Shown piece by piece: positions 1 through 7,019 of a stretch of 15,457 nucleotides of DNA. Origin of the DNA: Burkholderiales bacterium. GTDB lineage: Bacteria > Pseudomonadota > Gammaproteobacteria > Burkholderiales > Casimicrobiaceae. The notes beneath the pieces were generated by a model, which worked only from the letters and a program-made list of their open reading frames with translations, was not told the DNA's origin and made no database searches. How positions within the stretch are numbered: the stretch's first letter is position 1; the number at the start of each line of letters is the position of its first letter. The DNA is taken from assembly GCA_031275075.1 (NCBI GenBank), contig JAISPI010000152.1, forward strand, positions 1-15,457. Reading direction: 5' to 3'. The position numbers were made by a program, and so were the translations under genes.

Positions 1-198
1 CGCGTACTTGCTTGGCAGATCGAGCGTGAAATGGAAGTGCAAAAGCTGACCAAGACGGCGCTGGCAAAAAGGATGCATACCAGCCGTTCGGCGCTGAATC
101 GCCTTTTGGATGAGAGCGATACCAGCCTGACATTGACCACACTGGCCAGCGCCGCTACTGCGCTTGGCAAAACGGTGAAGATCGAGTTGGTTGCCTAA
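1..198 (+). CDS. XRE-family helix-turn-helix protein, antitoxin-like (3' fragment)
   Basis: The frame is open from the first base to TAA at 196-198 and gives the last 65 residues; the start lies off the left edge. Visible residues 16-41 (KLTKTALAKRMHTSRSALNR and following) form a typical Cro/C1-type helix-turn-helix. The tail then reads TLTTLASAATALGKTVKIEL, the short helix plus beta strand that ends many HigA-like antitoxins and small XRE regulators. In that family the protein binds its own promoter and neutralises a RelE/HigB-type ribonuclease encoded next to it, usually upstream. The toxin is not in this window, so an antitoxin role is inference; a stand-alone regulator is the alternative. 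The HTH assignment itself is clear. Confidence 0.8.
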   Translation, partial: RVLAWQIEREMEVQKLTKTALAKRMHTSRSALNRLLDESDTSLTLTTLASAATALGKTVKIELVA

Positions 199-239
199 TA
201 AGTTTGCATTAGCTAAAGATCGGTTAGAGAAGTGAGATT

Positions 240-566
240 ATGAGCCATAGCCGTCGCAATACCCCCATTGTTGGGTTCACAACCTGTCGCAGCGAACGTG
301 ATGACAAGAAGTGCTGGCACAAGCGCTGGCGCACCTGCGAACGCATAAAGTTGGCTAGCGCATCATCCGAAGCCCTAGACGATCACCAGACTTTAATCGT
401 AAATCAGGTCAGCAACGTATGTTCTATGGGCAAGGATGGTCGTCAATACTGGTCAGTCAAGAGCAGGATGGACACGGCGGTTTTTATGGCCAATCGTAAG
501 GGGCGCAACGATGCCGAACGAGCGGCGCTTAAGTTGCGCATGCTGAGAAAATGGATGAGCAAGTGA
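240..566 (+). CDS. Small basic hypothetical protein, 108 aa
   Basis: I do not recognise a characterised family. The ORF runs from ATG 240 to TGA 564-566, begins 41 bases after the upstream XRE gene and has a purine-rich stretch (GTGAG, 232-236) before the start. The protein is strongly basic, with many more Lys/Arg than Asp/Glu. It has four cysteines (C16, C25, C33, C61), three tryptophans in the first 71 residues and a C-terminal helix rich in Arg/Lys (about residues 85-108, ending RKWMSK). There is no signal peptide or membrane segment, so it is probably cytoplasmic. The basic tail suggests nucleic-acid or ribosome contact, but that is inference. Same-strand placement after the antitoxin-like gene allows co-transcription. 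It is probably real: codon use looks coding, and the antisense ORF overlapping its 3' end is a shadow that runs on into fur. Confidence 0.65.
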   Translation: MSHSRRNTPIVGFTTCRSERDDKKCWHKRWRTCERIKLASASSEALDDHQTLIVNQVSNVCSMGKDGRQYWSVKSRMDTAVFMANRKGRNDAERAALKLRMLRKWMSK

Positions 567-608
567 TTTAACAAAAGTTCCCCAAATCTTGTTTTTCGAC
601 GTGTTCGA

Positions 609-1067
609 TCAGCCCTCGCTGTTCTCTTCGGTTTCTGCTTTGCGCCGCTCGGCGCAGGCGCCGGTAGCGCAGTAACCGTAAAGGCAGAGCGTGTGGTCAA
701 CGACTTCAAAATTTTTCCCCTGAGCGATTTTGTTCTGCCGTTTTTCGATTTCGGCGTCGAAAAATTCTTCGACTTTGCCGCAATGCAGGCAAACGATGTG
801 ATCGTGGTGATGGCCGCGGTTGATTTCATAGACGGCCTTGTCGGGCTCGAAATGATGGCGTAGCAGCAGCCCGGCCTGTTCAAACTGGGTCAGCACGCGG
901 TAGATGGTTGCCAGACCGATGTCGAGGTCGTCTTTTTTCAAGCTGCGGTAAACGTCCTCTGCCGTCATATGACGACCCATCGAGGTTTCGAAAAGGCGAA
1001 GGATGTGGAGCCTCGGCAACGTGGCTTTAAAACCCCGGTCTTTAAGGTCTTGTGGCGTAGTCGTCAT
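609..1067 (-). CDS. fur: Ferric uptake regulator Fur
   Basis: Fur is a cytoplasmic, metal-dependent homodimeric repressor that with Fe(II) blocks iron-uptake promoters. The 152-residue product has the usual length. Residues 1-80 form the winged helix, with the N-terminal GFKATLPRLHIL and the recognition segment GLATIYRVLTQFEQAGLL (51-68). The C-terminal dimerisation part carries the metal ligands: H33, E81, the HHHDH cluster (86-90), the structural-zinc pair C93/C96 and a second pair C133/C138. The start at 1067 is fixed by homology of MTTTPQDLKDRGFKATLPR to Fur N-termini, although no good Shine-Dalgarno precedes it. It is divergent from bamE across 74 bases, the common betaproteobacterial arrangement. 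I see no clear Fur box in that gap, so autoregulation is not supported here. Confidence 0.96.
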   Translation of the reverse strand: MTTTPQDLKDRGFKATLPRLHILRLFETSMGRHMTAEDVYRSLKKDDLDIGLATIYRVLTQFEQAGLLLRHHFEPDKAVYEINRGHHHDHIVCLHCGKVEEFFDAEIEKRQNKIAQGKNFEVVDHTLCLYGYCATGACAERRKAETEENSEG

Positions 1068-1100
1068 CTGGATGGGGCTGGAGGCCGCGCGGAGTACGGC

Positions 1101-1107
1101 TATAATA
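1101..1107. promoter_or_regulatory. Candidate -10 element shared by bamE (+) and fur (-)
   Basis: The 74-base fur/bamE gap contains a perfect TATAAT at 1101-1106 on the plus strand. Shifted by one base, TATTAT (5/6) can be read on the minus strand from 1107 to 1102. Either would place transcription start about 28-30 bases upstream of the respective start codon. No convincing -35 hexamer is visible at the normal distance on either strand, so the assignment rests on the -10 and its position. Confidence 0.45.
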
Positions 1108-1141
1108 ACCGCTCTTTACTCCAATTCCTATCGAGAGCCGC

Positions 1142-1624
1142 ATGAAACAGCCGCCTTTTTATTCCATGTTGCTGGTGCGTATTTGCGGGATCGCCCTGTT
1201 GTTTTCCCTGACGGGCTGCTCGACGGTAAGCACGTATCTGCCGGATGTTCGTCAACTCGGCGTCTATAAGCTGGACATCAATCAAGGCAACTATTTGACG
1301 CAAGACATGGTCGAAAAGCTGAAAGTTGGTCAGACGCGCCAACAAGTACGGACGACGCTGGGAACGCCTCTAATGGCAAGCGCCTTTCATACGGATCGTT
1401 GGGACTATGTTTACTCTTACGCCAAAAACGGCAAGGTGGTCGAACTCCGTCAGTTTGCTGTTTTTTTCAAGGACGACGCACTCGAACGCTGGGAGGGCGA
1501 TGAAGCGCCCGTGTCGCAGGTTGAGTTAAACCGGATCGCCGGAGCGCGGGCGTTGCCGATTGATCCGTCGGCTGACGATGAAGGTTTTTTTAGCTGGTTG
1601 TTTCGCTGGTTTGGAGACGAATGA
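1142..1624 (+). CDS. bamE: Outer-membrane assembly lipoprotein BamE (SmpA/OmlA)
   Basis: BamE is a periplasm-facing lipoprotein of the BAM complex. It binds BamD and phosphatidylglycerol and stabilises insertion of beta-barrel proteins by BamA. The 160-residue product starts with a lipoprotein signal: basic N-terminus, hydrophobic run, then lipobox LTGC with C26 as the lipidated residue; serine at +2 favours outer-membrane sorting. The family core follows: DINQGNYLTQ (45-54), KVGQTRQQVR (61-70), LGTPLM (73-78) and the aromatic strand RWDYVYSY (86-93). An acidic-aromatic tail (about 145-160, FFSWLFRWFGDE) extends past the compact E. coli domain. The gene is divergent from fur, and its stop overlaps the dapB start (ATGA), so the two are translationally coupled. 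Confidence 0.95.
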   Translation: MKQPPFYSMLLVRICGIALLFSLTGCSTVSTYLPDVRQLGVYKLDINQGNYLTQDMVEKLKVGQTRQQVRTTLGTPLMASAFHTDRWDYVYSYAKNGKVVELRQFAVFFKDDALERWEGDEAPVSQVELNRIAGARALPIDPSADDEGFFSWLFRWFGDE

Positions 1625-2463
1625 TGGGAGAAATGTCATCAACGCCGGTGCGAGTGGCGATTGCCGGTGCGGGCGGGCGGATGGGGCAAATGCTGGTCGA
1701 GAGTGTGCTGGCGTCACCGGCATCGTTCGTTTTGGCGGCGGCGCTTGAGCAGAAAGGATCGCCGTTGCTGGGACGCGAAGCGGGCGCTGCCATCGGACAG
1801 GTGTCGGGGGTTTTGATTTCTGACGATGTTGGGGCGGCAGTACGGCAAGCGGATGTGTTGATCGATTTCACACGACCGGAAGGGACATTAACGCATGCAC
1901 GCTGTTGCGCCGACCATCGTTGCGCGATGGTGATCGGGACGACAGGATTGAATGAAACCATCAAAGCCGAACTGACATCGTTGGCGCGTCGTGTGCCGAT
2001 GGTAGTAGCTCCGAACATGAGTGTCGGCGTCAACGTGATGCTGAAACTGGTACGGCTGGCAGCGCAGCGCTTGAGCGGTTACGACATTGAGGTCGTCGAA
2101 ATTCATCACAAGCACAAAGTCGATGCGCCGTCGGGAACGGCGTTGTGTCTCGGTGAGGCGGCTGCCGAGGGTGCCGGTGTGGCGCTTGCCGATGCGGCGG
2201 TTTACGCACGCGAAGGACTGTGCGGCGAGCGCCAACCGGGAACCATCGGTTTTGCGACGTTGCGCGGTGGCGATGTGGTCGGCGAACACACGGTGCTTTT
2301 CTGCGGCGAAGGCGAACGGGTGGAGCTGACGCATCGTGCCGGATCGCGCCGTAATTTCGCAGTCGGGGCGCTGAAGGCGGCACAATTTTTGGCGGCGCGG
2401 CGCACAGAGGGAAGCAGCGGCATTTACACGATGGAAGATGTTTTGGGACTGACGGGCGTTTGA
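1621..2463 (+). CDS. dapB: 4-hydroxy-tetrahydrodipicolinate reductase DapB
   Basis: DapB reduces 4-hydroxy-tetrahydrodipicolinate to tetrahydrodipicolinate with NAD(P)H, in the diaminopimelate/lysine pathway that feeds peptidoglycan and protein synthesis; it is a cytoplasmic homotetramer. The N-terminal Rossmann fold has the nucleotide loop GAGGRMG (16-22), then IDFTRPEGT (81-89) and VIGTTGL (104-110). The catalytic signature EIHHKHKVDAPSGTA lies at 160-174; by alignment with E. coli, H162 is the proton donor and K166 the partner lysine. The length of 280 is slightly above usual because of the N-terminus. ATG 1621 (ATGA overlap with bamE), ATG 1624 and ATG 1633 are all possible. The GGAG at 1613-1616 is best spaced for 1624 (7 nt) and acceptable for 1621 (4 nt); conserved sequence begins only at about residue 10. 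Confidence 0.96.
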   Translation: MMGEMSSTPVRVAIAGAGGRMGQMLVESVLASPASFVLAAALEQKGSPLLGREAGAAIGQVSGVLISDDVGAAVRQADVLIDFTRPEGTLTHARCCADHRCAMVIGTTGLNETIKAELTSLARRVPMVVAPNMSVGVNVMLKLVRLAAQRLSGYDIEVVEIHHKHKVDAPSGTALCLGEAAAEGAGVALADAAVYAREGLCGERQPGTIGFATLRGGDVVGEHTVLFCGEGERVELTHRAGSRRNFAVGALKAAQFLAARRTEGSSGIYTMEDVLGLTGV

Positions 2464-2532
2464 TTCAGCGTTTGACCCGGCATTTGACCTTATCGCGGGT
2501 GGCTTGGACCAGCGGGGAAAAAGGTTACAAGG

Positions 2533-2549
2533 CTTAACTTATTCTTAAC
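2533..2549 (+). promoter_or_regulatory. Tandem CTTAAC-N5-CTTAAC response-regulator box
   Basis: CTTAAC occurs at 2533-2538 and again at 2544-2549, exactly 11 bp start to start (one helical turn), within the 125-bp gap between dapB and mdtA. This tandem spacing is the hallmark of OmpR/PhoB-type response-regulator dimers. The CTTAA-N6-CTTAA form matches the boxes described for PmrA/BasR and QseB. The second copy also lies in a 5-bp inverted repeat, TTCTT-AAC-AAGAA (2542-2554). A -10-like GATAAT follows at 2572-2577. No cognate regulator gene is in this window, so which protein binds is inference. Confidence 0.5.
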
Positions 2550-2571
2550 AAGAAACAGATACGGTTTCGTG

Positions 2572-2577
2572 GATAAT
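2572..2577 (+). promoter_or_regulatory. Candidate -10 of the efflux operon
   Basis: GATAAT (5/6 match to TATAAT) lies downstream of the tandem CTTAAC box and has no good -35 at the normal distance, which is typical of activator-dependent promoters. If used, the transcript would start near 2584, leaving almost no leader before ATG 2589. That would favour the later in-frame start at 2616/2619, just after GGGGGA (2610-2615). Confidence 0.3.
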
Positions 2578-2588
2578 GGGAACTGTAG

Positions 2589-3896
2589 ATGTGGCCCGTA
2601 TTGACGGTCGGGGGAATGATGGCGCTGGATCAGAACAAGCAAGAAACGATGCCAAAACTGGGAACGGTCTCCACCGGTTCCGCCAGGAAATTCCCGTTCT
2701 GGGGTTGGCTGCTCATCATCGCCGCGCTGGTTGCCGGTGGCTTTTATTACTACGAGCAACGGTCGGCATCGAGCGGTAAATCGACGGCGTCGCCTTGGCG
2801 CACGGATCCGAGCCGGGCGATTCCGGTTCAGGCGGCTACTGTGCAGAGCAGTGCCTTTGATGTTTATCTCGAAGCGTTGGGAACGGTGACGGCGGCGCAA
2901 ACCGTGGTGGTGCGCAGCCGTGTTGACGGACAACTGTTGAAGCTGCATTTCAAAGAGGGTGACACGGTTAAGGCGGGCACGTTGCTGGCTGAAATCGATC
3001 CGCGTCCGTATCAGGTGCAACTGACACAGGCCGAGGGACAAATGGCGCGTGATCAGGCGCAATACGAAAATGCCAAGGCTGACCTTCAGCGGTACCGTAT
3101 TTTGTTGAAGCAGGATTCGGTGTCGCAGCAACAGGTTGATACTCAAGAGGCGTTGGTGGCGCAATACGAAGGTTTGTTGAAATACAATCAGGGACAGATT
3201 GATAGCGCCAAACTCAATCTCGATTACACACGGGTTACGGCGCCGATTTCGGGGCGGTTGGGATTGCGCCAAGTCGATGTCGGCAATATGGTGCGTGCTT
3301 CTGATACTAATGGGATCGTTGTCATCGCTCAGGAAAATCCGATTGATGTGACGTTCACGTTGGCGGAAAATGAATTGCCGAAGGTGGTGCAAAGAGTTTA
3401 TGCGGGTGCGCGATTCCCGGTGGAGGCGTGGGATCGGGCGCAAAAAAACTTGCTCGAAAGCGGAACACTGATGACGGTCGATAACCAGATCGATATCGCT
3501 ACGGGCACAGTCAAATTGAAAGCACGTTTTGACAACAAAAATCAAGTGTTGTTTCCGAACCAGTTCGTCAATGTGCGGATGAAGATCGACGAATTACAGA
3601 AGGCTTTGCTGGTGCCGTCTGCTGCCGTGCAGCGCGGCAGCGTGGGAATGTTTGTTTATGTGGTTGGCGGTGATGGCAAAGTGGGCGTGCGACAGATTAC
3701 GCCGGGCGGTGTGGGTAACGGGAAACAGGTGATCGACCATGGACTGACCGCAGGCGAGCGCGTGGTGATCGACGGAACCGATCGGTTGCGTGAAGGCAGC
3801 AGCGTTGAGATCATCACGCTTGATGGCGAACCGCAAGCGTTACCGACGCCGAACGAAGCGTCTTCTAAAGCGCCAACGTCCGGAAAGCGGCCGTAA
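2589..3896 (+). CDS. mdtA: MdtA/MuxA-type RND periplasmic adaptor subunit
   Basis: This is the membrane-fusion protein that bridges the RND pump to the outer-membrane channel. With the ATG at 2589 (GGGAA at 2578-2582, 6-nt spacing) it has 435 residues. ATGs at 2616/2619, after GGGGGA, are serious alternatives that shorten it by 9-10 residues. An N-terminal anchor lies at about 37-55 (FWGWLLIIAALVAGGFYYY). Next come the lipoyl/barrel-sandwich half (about 92-140, DVYLEALGTVTAAQTVVVRS, DTVKAGTLLAEIDPRPY), the alpha-helical hairpin (about 141-212) and the second lipoyl half with LDYTRVTAPISGRLGLRQVD (211-230). Beta-barrel and membrane-proximal domains follow (about 245-410). There is no lipobox, so it is anchored by the helix rather than by lipid, as in MdtA. 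The C-terminal tail is low-complexity. First gene of the mdtABC/channel operon. Confidence 0.93.
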   Translation: MWPVLTVGGMMALDQNKQETMPKLGTVSTGSARKFPFWGWLLIIAALVAGGFYYYEQRSASSGKSTASPWRTDPSRAIPVQAATVQSSAFDVYLEALGTVTAAQTVVVRSRVDGQLLKLHFKEGDTVKAGTLLAEIDPRPYQVQLTQAEGQMARDQAQYENAKADLQRYRILLKQDSVSQQQVDTQEALVAQYEGLLKYNQGQIDSAKLNLDYTRVTAPISGRLGLRQVDVGNMVRASDTNGIVVIAQENPIDVTFTLAENELPKVVQRVYAGARFPVEAWDRAQKNLLESGTLMTVDNQIDIATGTVKLKARFDNKNQVLFPNQFVNVRMKIDELQKALLVPSAAVQRGSVGMFVYVVGGDGKVGVRQITPGGVGNGKQVIDHGLTAGERVVIDGTDRLREGSSVEIITLDGEPQALPTPNEASSKAPTSGKRP

Positions 3897-3915
3897 CGGA
3901 ATCATGCCGTTGCGG
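3891..3915 (+). promoter_or_regulatory. Stem-loop spanning the mdtA stop and part of the mdtB ribosome-binding site
   Basis: CCGTAACGG (3891-3899) pairs with CCGTTGCGG (3907-3915) over nine positions, eight Watson-Crick and one U-G wobble, closing a 7-base loop (3900-3906). The mdtA stop TAA (3894-3896) is in the left arm. The first two bases of the mdtB Shine-Dalgarno GGAG (3914-3917) are in the right arm. Ribosomes finishing mdtA would melt the stem and free the site, a simple design for translational coupling. No U-tract follows, so it is not an intrinsic terminator. Confidence 0.55.
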
Positions 3916-3923
3916 AGTCGCGC

Positions 3924-6900
3924 ATGAATCCTTCTCGACTTTTTATTCTCCGGCCGATTGCCACCTCGTTGTTGATGGTGGCGATTATGTTGGCGGGAAT
4001 CGTTGCCTACCGTTTTTTACCGGTCTCGGCGTTGCCGGAAGTCGATTATCCGACGATCCAGGTAGTGACATTGTATCCGGGCGCCAGCCCCGAAGTGATG
4101 ACTTCATCGGTGACGGCGCCTCTGGAGCGCCAGTTTGGGCGGATGGCGGGTGTCAATCAGATGTCGTCGGTCAGTTCGGGCGGAGCCTCGATCATTACAC
4201 TGCAATTCAGTCTTGACGTATCGCTCGACACGGCTGAACAAGAAGTGCAAGCAGCGATTAACGCCGCCAGTAATTTGTTGCCTAATGATTTACCGCGGCC
4301 ACCGATCTACAACAAGGTCAACCCTGCCGATACGCCGGTACTGACGTTGGCCATTACTTCAGACACGTTGTCACTGACACGACTCGAAGATTTGGTCGAT
4401 ACTCGACTGGCGCAAAAAATTTCGCAAGTGCCGGGCGTTGGTTTGGTAACGCTGTCTGGAGGTCAGCGCCCTGCGGTGCGGGTACAGGTTAACCCGCGGG
4501 CGTTGGCGGCGGCAGGCCTCAATATCGAAAACGTGCGTACGTCGGTGGCGAGCGCCAACGTCAATCAGGCCAAAGGCAGTTTCGACGGACCAACGCAATC
4601 ATCAACCATTGATGCCAACGACCAATTGCGTTCTGCCGATGAATACCGCAGCCTCATTATTGCCTACAAAAATGGCGCGCCGGTTCGTCTTGGCGATATC
4701 GCCGAAGTGATCGAGAGCGCTGAAAATGCGCGGCTGGCAGCTTGGGCCAACGACCATCCGGCCATTATCATTAATATTCAACGGCAAACCGGCGCCAATG
4801 TGATTGATGTGGTCGATCGTATCAAAGAGCGCCTGCCGCAACTGGAAGACGCGCTGCCGGGGGCGTTGCAGGTAACCGTGCTGTCCGATCGAACGGTTAC
4901 TATTCGCGCCTCGATTCGCGACGTGCAGTTCGAGTTATTCCTGGCGATTGCGCTGGTGGTGATGGTGATCTTCCTGTTTTTGCGTAATTTGCCGGCGACG
5001 ATCATTCCAAGCCTTGCTGTGCCGCTGTCGCTGGTAGGCACTTTTGTTGTGATGCATCTGGCCGGATTTTCGATCAACAACCTGACATTGATGGCGCTAA
5101 CCATCGCCACCGGTTTTGTTGTTGACGACGCTATTGTGATGATCGAAAACATTTCGCGCTATATCGAAAAAGGCGATCCGCCTTTGCAGGCGGCGCTCAA
5201 AGGCGCCAAGCAGATCGCTTTCACCATTATTTCGCTGACGTTTTCGCTTGTGGCAGTACTGATTCCGCTGCTGTTCATGACCGATGTCGTTGGGCGGCTG
5301 TTCCGCGAATTCGCGATCACGCTGGCAGTATCGATCATCATCTCGATGGTGGTGTCGTTGACTTTGACGCCGATGATGTGCTCGAAGTTGCTGCGCCACA
5401 CACCGGAAGACAAAAAGAGCGGGTTTTACAAAAAATCAGAGGCGGCTTTCAACGGGTTGATCGCGCTTTACGCGCGCGCGTTGCGAGTGGTGTTGAACCA
5501 TCAGATGTTGACGCTGATGGTGGCGATCAGTACATTATTATTGACGGTCTATTTGTACATGATCGTTCCGAAAGGTTTTTTTCCGATTCAGGATACCGGA
5601 TTGATTCAGGGGATTTCGGAAGCGCCGCAATCGATTTCCTTTGGTGCTATGGCCGAACGCCAGCAAAACCTGGTGCGGGTCATTCTCGAAGACCCTGATG
5701 TTGAGAACGTGTCGTCTTTTATTGGGGTTGATAGCGCCAATGCGACACTTAATACCGGGCGTATGCTCATCAATCTGAAGCCGCTCGAACAACGCGGCGC
5801 GCGCGCGCCGGAAATCATTCGGCGCCTTCAACAGCGCCTGGAGGATGTGCCGGGGATTCAACTGTATTTACAATCGGTCAATGACTTGACGATTGAAAGT
5901 CAGGTAACACGCACGCGTTTTCAGTTTACGTTGCAGGCAACCGATCCCGATGACTTAAGTATCTGGACGCCAAGGCTTACCGAACGGCTGGCACAGCTTC
6001 CTGCGTTGATGAACGTCAACCACGATTTGCAGGATCAGGGGCTGCAAGCTTATGTCGATATCGACCGTGATGCCGCCGGACGGCTCGGCGTGACGGTGGC
6101 CGATATCAGCAATGTGCTTTACAGCGCGTTCGGGCAACGGCTGATCTCAACGATCTTCACGCATTCGAATCAGTATCGCGTGGTGCTTGAAATCGCTCCT
6201 GAATTTCAGGACGGATTGATGGCGTTGAGCCGTTTGTATGTGTCGTCGTCGCGTGGTGAACAAGTACCGTTGTCGGCGGTGGCACATTTTGTCGAGAAAC
6301 CGGCAAGACTGGCGATCAATCACATTTCGCAGTTTCCGTCAGCAACCATTTCTTTCGATTTGGCGCCCGGCTATTCTTTGGACGCTGCGGTGAAGGCGAT
6401 CCAGATGACCGAACATGAAATCGGGCTTCCAGCCGATATTCAGACCGCTTTTCAGGGAACGGCGCTGGCGTTTCAGTCGTCGCTCAGCAATCAGATATGG
6501 CTGATTCTTGCGGCGATCGTCACGATGTACATTGTGCTGGGCGTACTTTACGAGAGTTATATTCACCCGATCACGATTTTATCGACGCTGCCGTCGGCAG
6601 GAATCGGCGCGTTGCTGGCGTTGCTGCTGGCAAGACTCGATCTCGATATGGTGGCGATTATTGGCATTATCTTGTTGATCGGCATCGTCAAGAAAAACGC
6701 GATCATGATGATCGATTTCGCGCTTGACGCCGAACGTAATGAAAAACTGTCGGCGCGTGATGCGATTTATCAGGCGTGCCTGTTGCGTTTTCGGCCGATT
6801 TTGATGACGACGATGGCAGCGTTGTTGGCGGCATTGCCGCTGATGCTGGGTACCGGTATGGGCGCCGAATTACGGCAGCCGCTTGGTGTGACGATGGTTG

Positions 6901-7019
6901 GCGGGTTGCTGGTCAGCCAATTATTGACGCTGTTTACAACGCCGGTGATCTACATCATGTTTGATAATTTGGCGAACTGGCGGCGGACAATGTCGGTGGC
7001 CGAAGGATCGGCGCCATGA
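3924..7019 (+). CDS. mdtB: MdtB/MuxB-type RND multidrug efflux permease subunit
   Basis: This is an inner-membrane, proton-driven RND transporter subunit. In E. coli, MdtB and MdtC assemble as a 2:1 heterotrimer that exports bile salts, novobiocin and other compounds through MdtA and an outer-membrane channel. The 1031-residue protein has the full HAE1 layout: TM1 (about 10-30), a first periplasmic porter loop (about 31-335), TM2-6 (about 336-490), TM7 (about 528-548), a second loop (about 550-855) and TM8-12 (about 858-1012). The proton-relay pair D401/D402 is in TM4 (GFVVDDAIVMIENI) and the TM10 lysine is K924 (GIVKKNAIMMIDFA). The N-terminal PVSALPEVDYPTIQVVTLYP and the SGGASIITLQF region are distinctly MdtB-like. 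The ATG at 3924 has GGAG (3914-3917) 6 nt upstream. The gene overlaps mdtC by four bases. Confidence 0.96.
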   Translation: MNPSRLFILRPIATSLLMVAIMLAGIVAYRFLPVSALPEVDYPTIQVVTLYPGASPEVMTSSVTAPLERQFGRMAGVNQMSSVSSGGASIITLQFSLDVSLDTAEQEVQAAINAASNLLPNDLPRPPIYNKVNPADTPVLTLAITSDTLSLTRLEDLVDTRLAQKISQVPGVGLVTLSGGQRPAVRVQVNPRALAAAGLNIENVRTSVASANVNQAKGSFDGPTQSSTIDANDQLRSADEYRSLIIAYKNGAPVRLGDIAEVIESAENARLAAWANDHPAIIINIQRQTGANVIDVVDRIKERLPQLEDALPGALQVTVLSDRTVTIRASIRDVQFELFLAIALVVMVIFLFLRNLPATIIPSLAVPLSLVGTFVVMHLAGFSINNLTLMALTIATGFVVDDAIVMIENISRYIEKGDPPLQAALKGAKQIAFTIISLTFSLVAVLIPLLFMTDVVGRLFREFAITLAVSIIISMVVSLTLTPMMCSKLLRHTPEDKKSGFYKKSEAAFNGLIALYARALRVVLNHQMLTLMVAISTLLLTVYLYMIVPKGFFPIQDTGLIQGISEAPQSISFGAMAERQQNLVRVILEDPDVENVSSFIGVDSANATLNTGRMLINLKPLEQRGARAPEIIRRLQQRLEDVPGIQLYLQSVNDLTIESQVTRTRFQFTLQATDPDDLSIWTPRLTERLAQLPALMNVNHDLQDQGLQAYVDIDRDAAGRLGVTVADISNVLYSAFGQRLISTIFTHSNQYRVVLEIAPEFQDGLMALSRLYVSSSRGEQVPLSAVAHFVEKPARLAINHISQFPSATISFDLAPGYSLDAAVKAIQMTEHEIGLPADIQTAFQGTALAFQSSLSNQIWLILAAIVTMYIVLGVLYESYIHPITILSTLPSAGIGALLALLLARLDLDMVAIIGIILLIGIVKKNAIMMIDFALDAERNEKLSARDAIYQACLLRFRPILMTTMAALLAALPLMLGTGMGAELRQPLGVTMVGGLLVSQLLTLFTTPVIYIMFDNLANWRRTMSVAEGSAP
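6692..6718 (+). repeat. 27-bp block in mdtB identical to mdtC
   Basis: This TM10-coding stretch (NAIMMID region) is base-for-base identical to 9772-9798 in mdtC. A further 20-bp identity, 6573-6592 versus 9653-9672, has the same 3080-bp offset. They are direct repeats arising from paralogy of the two tandem pump genes, not a mobile element. Confidence 0.8.

Noticed and set aside
567..608. Possible AT-rich hairpin between the hypothetical gene and fur
   Set aside because: The stem is short and bulged (AAC..AAG/CTT..GTT), with no stable GC core, so it is too weak to call a terminator.
443..883. 146-codon minus-strand ORF overlapping fur and the hypothetical gene
   Set aside because: It lies mostly in another frame of fur, whose own frame has all Fur metal ligands.
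2464..2530. TTTGACC direct repeat (2471, 2483) and ACCCG/CGGGT stem after dapB
   Set aside because: The stem is only 5 bp with a 16-nt loop and no U-tract, so it is not a credible terminator. No -10 fits the TTGACC hexamers at normal spacing.
2490..3545. 351-codon minus-strand ORF opposite mdtA
   Set aside because: It is antisense to a clear adaptor gene, low in hydrophobic structure and rich in Arg/His. It is the usual reverse-frame shadow of GC-rich coding sequence and has no recognisable motif.
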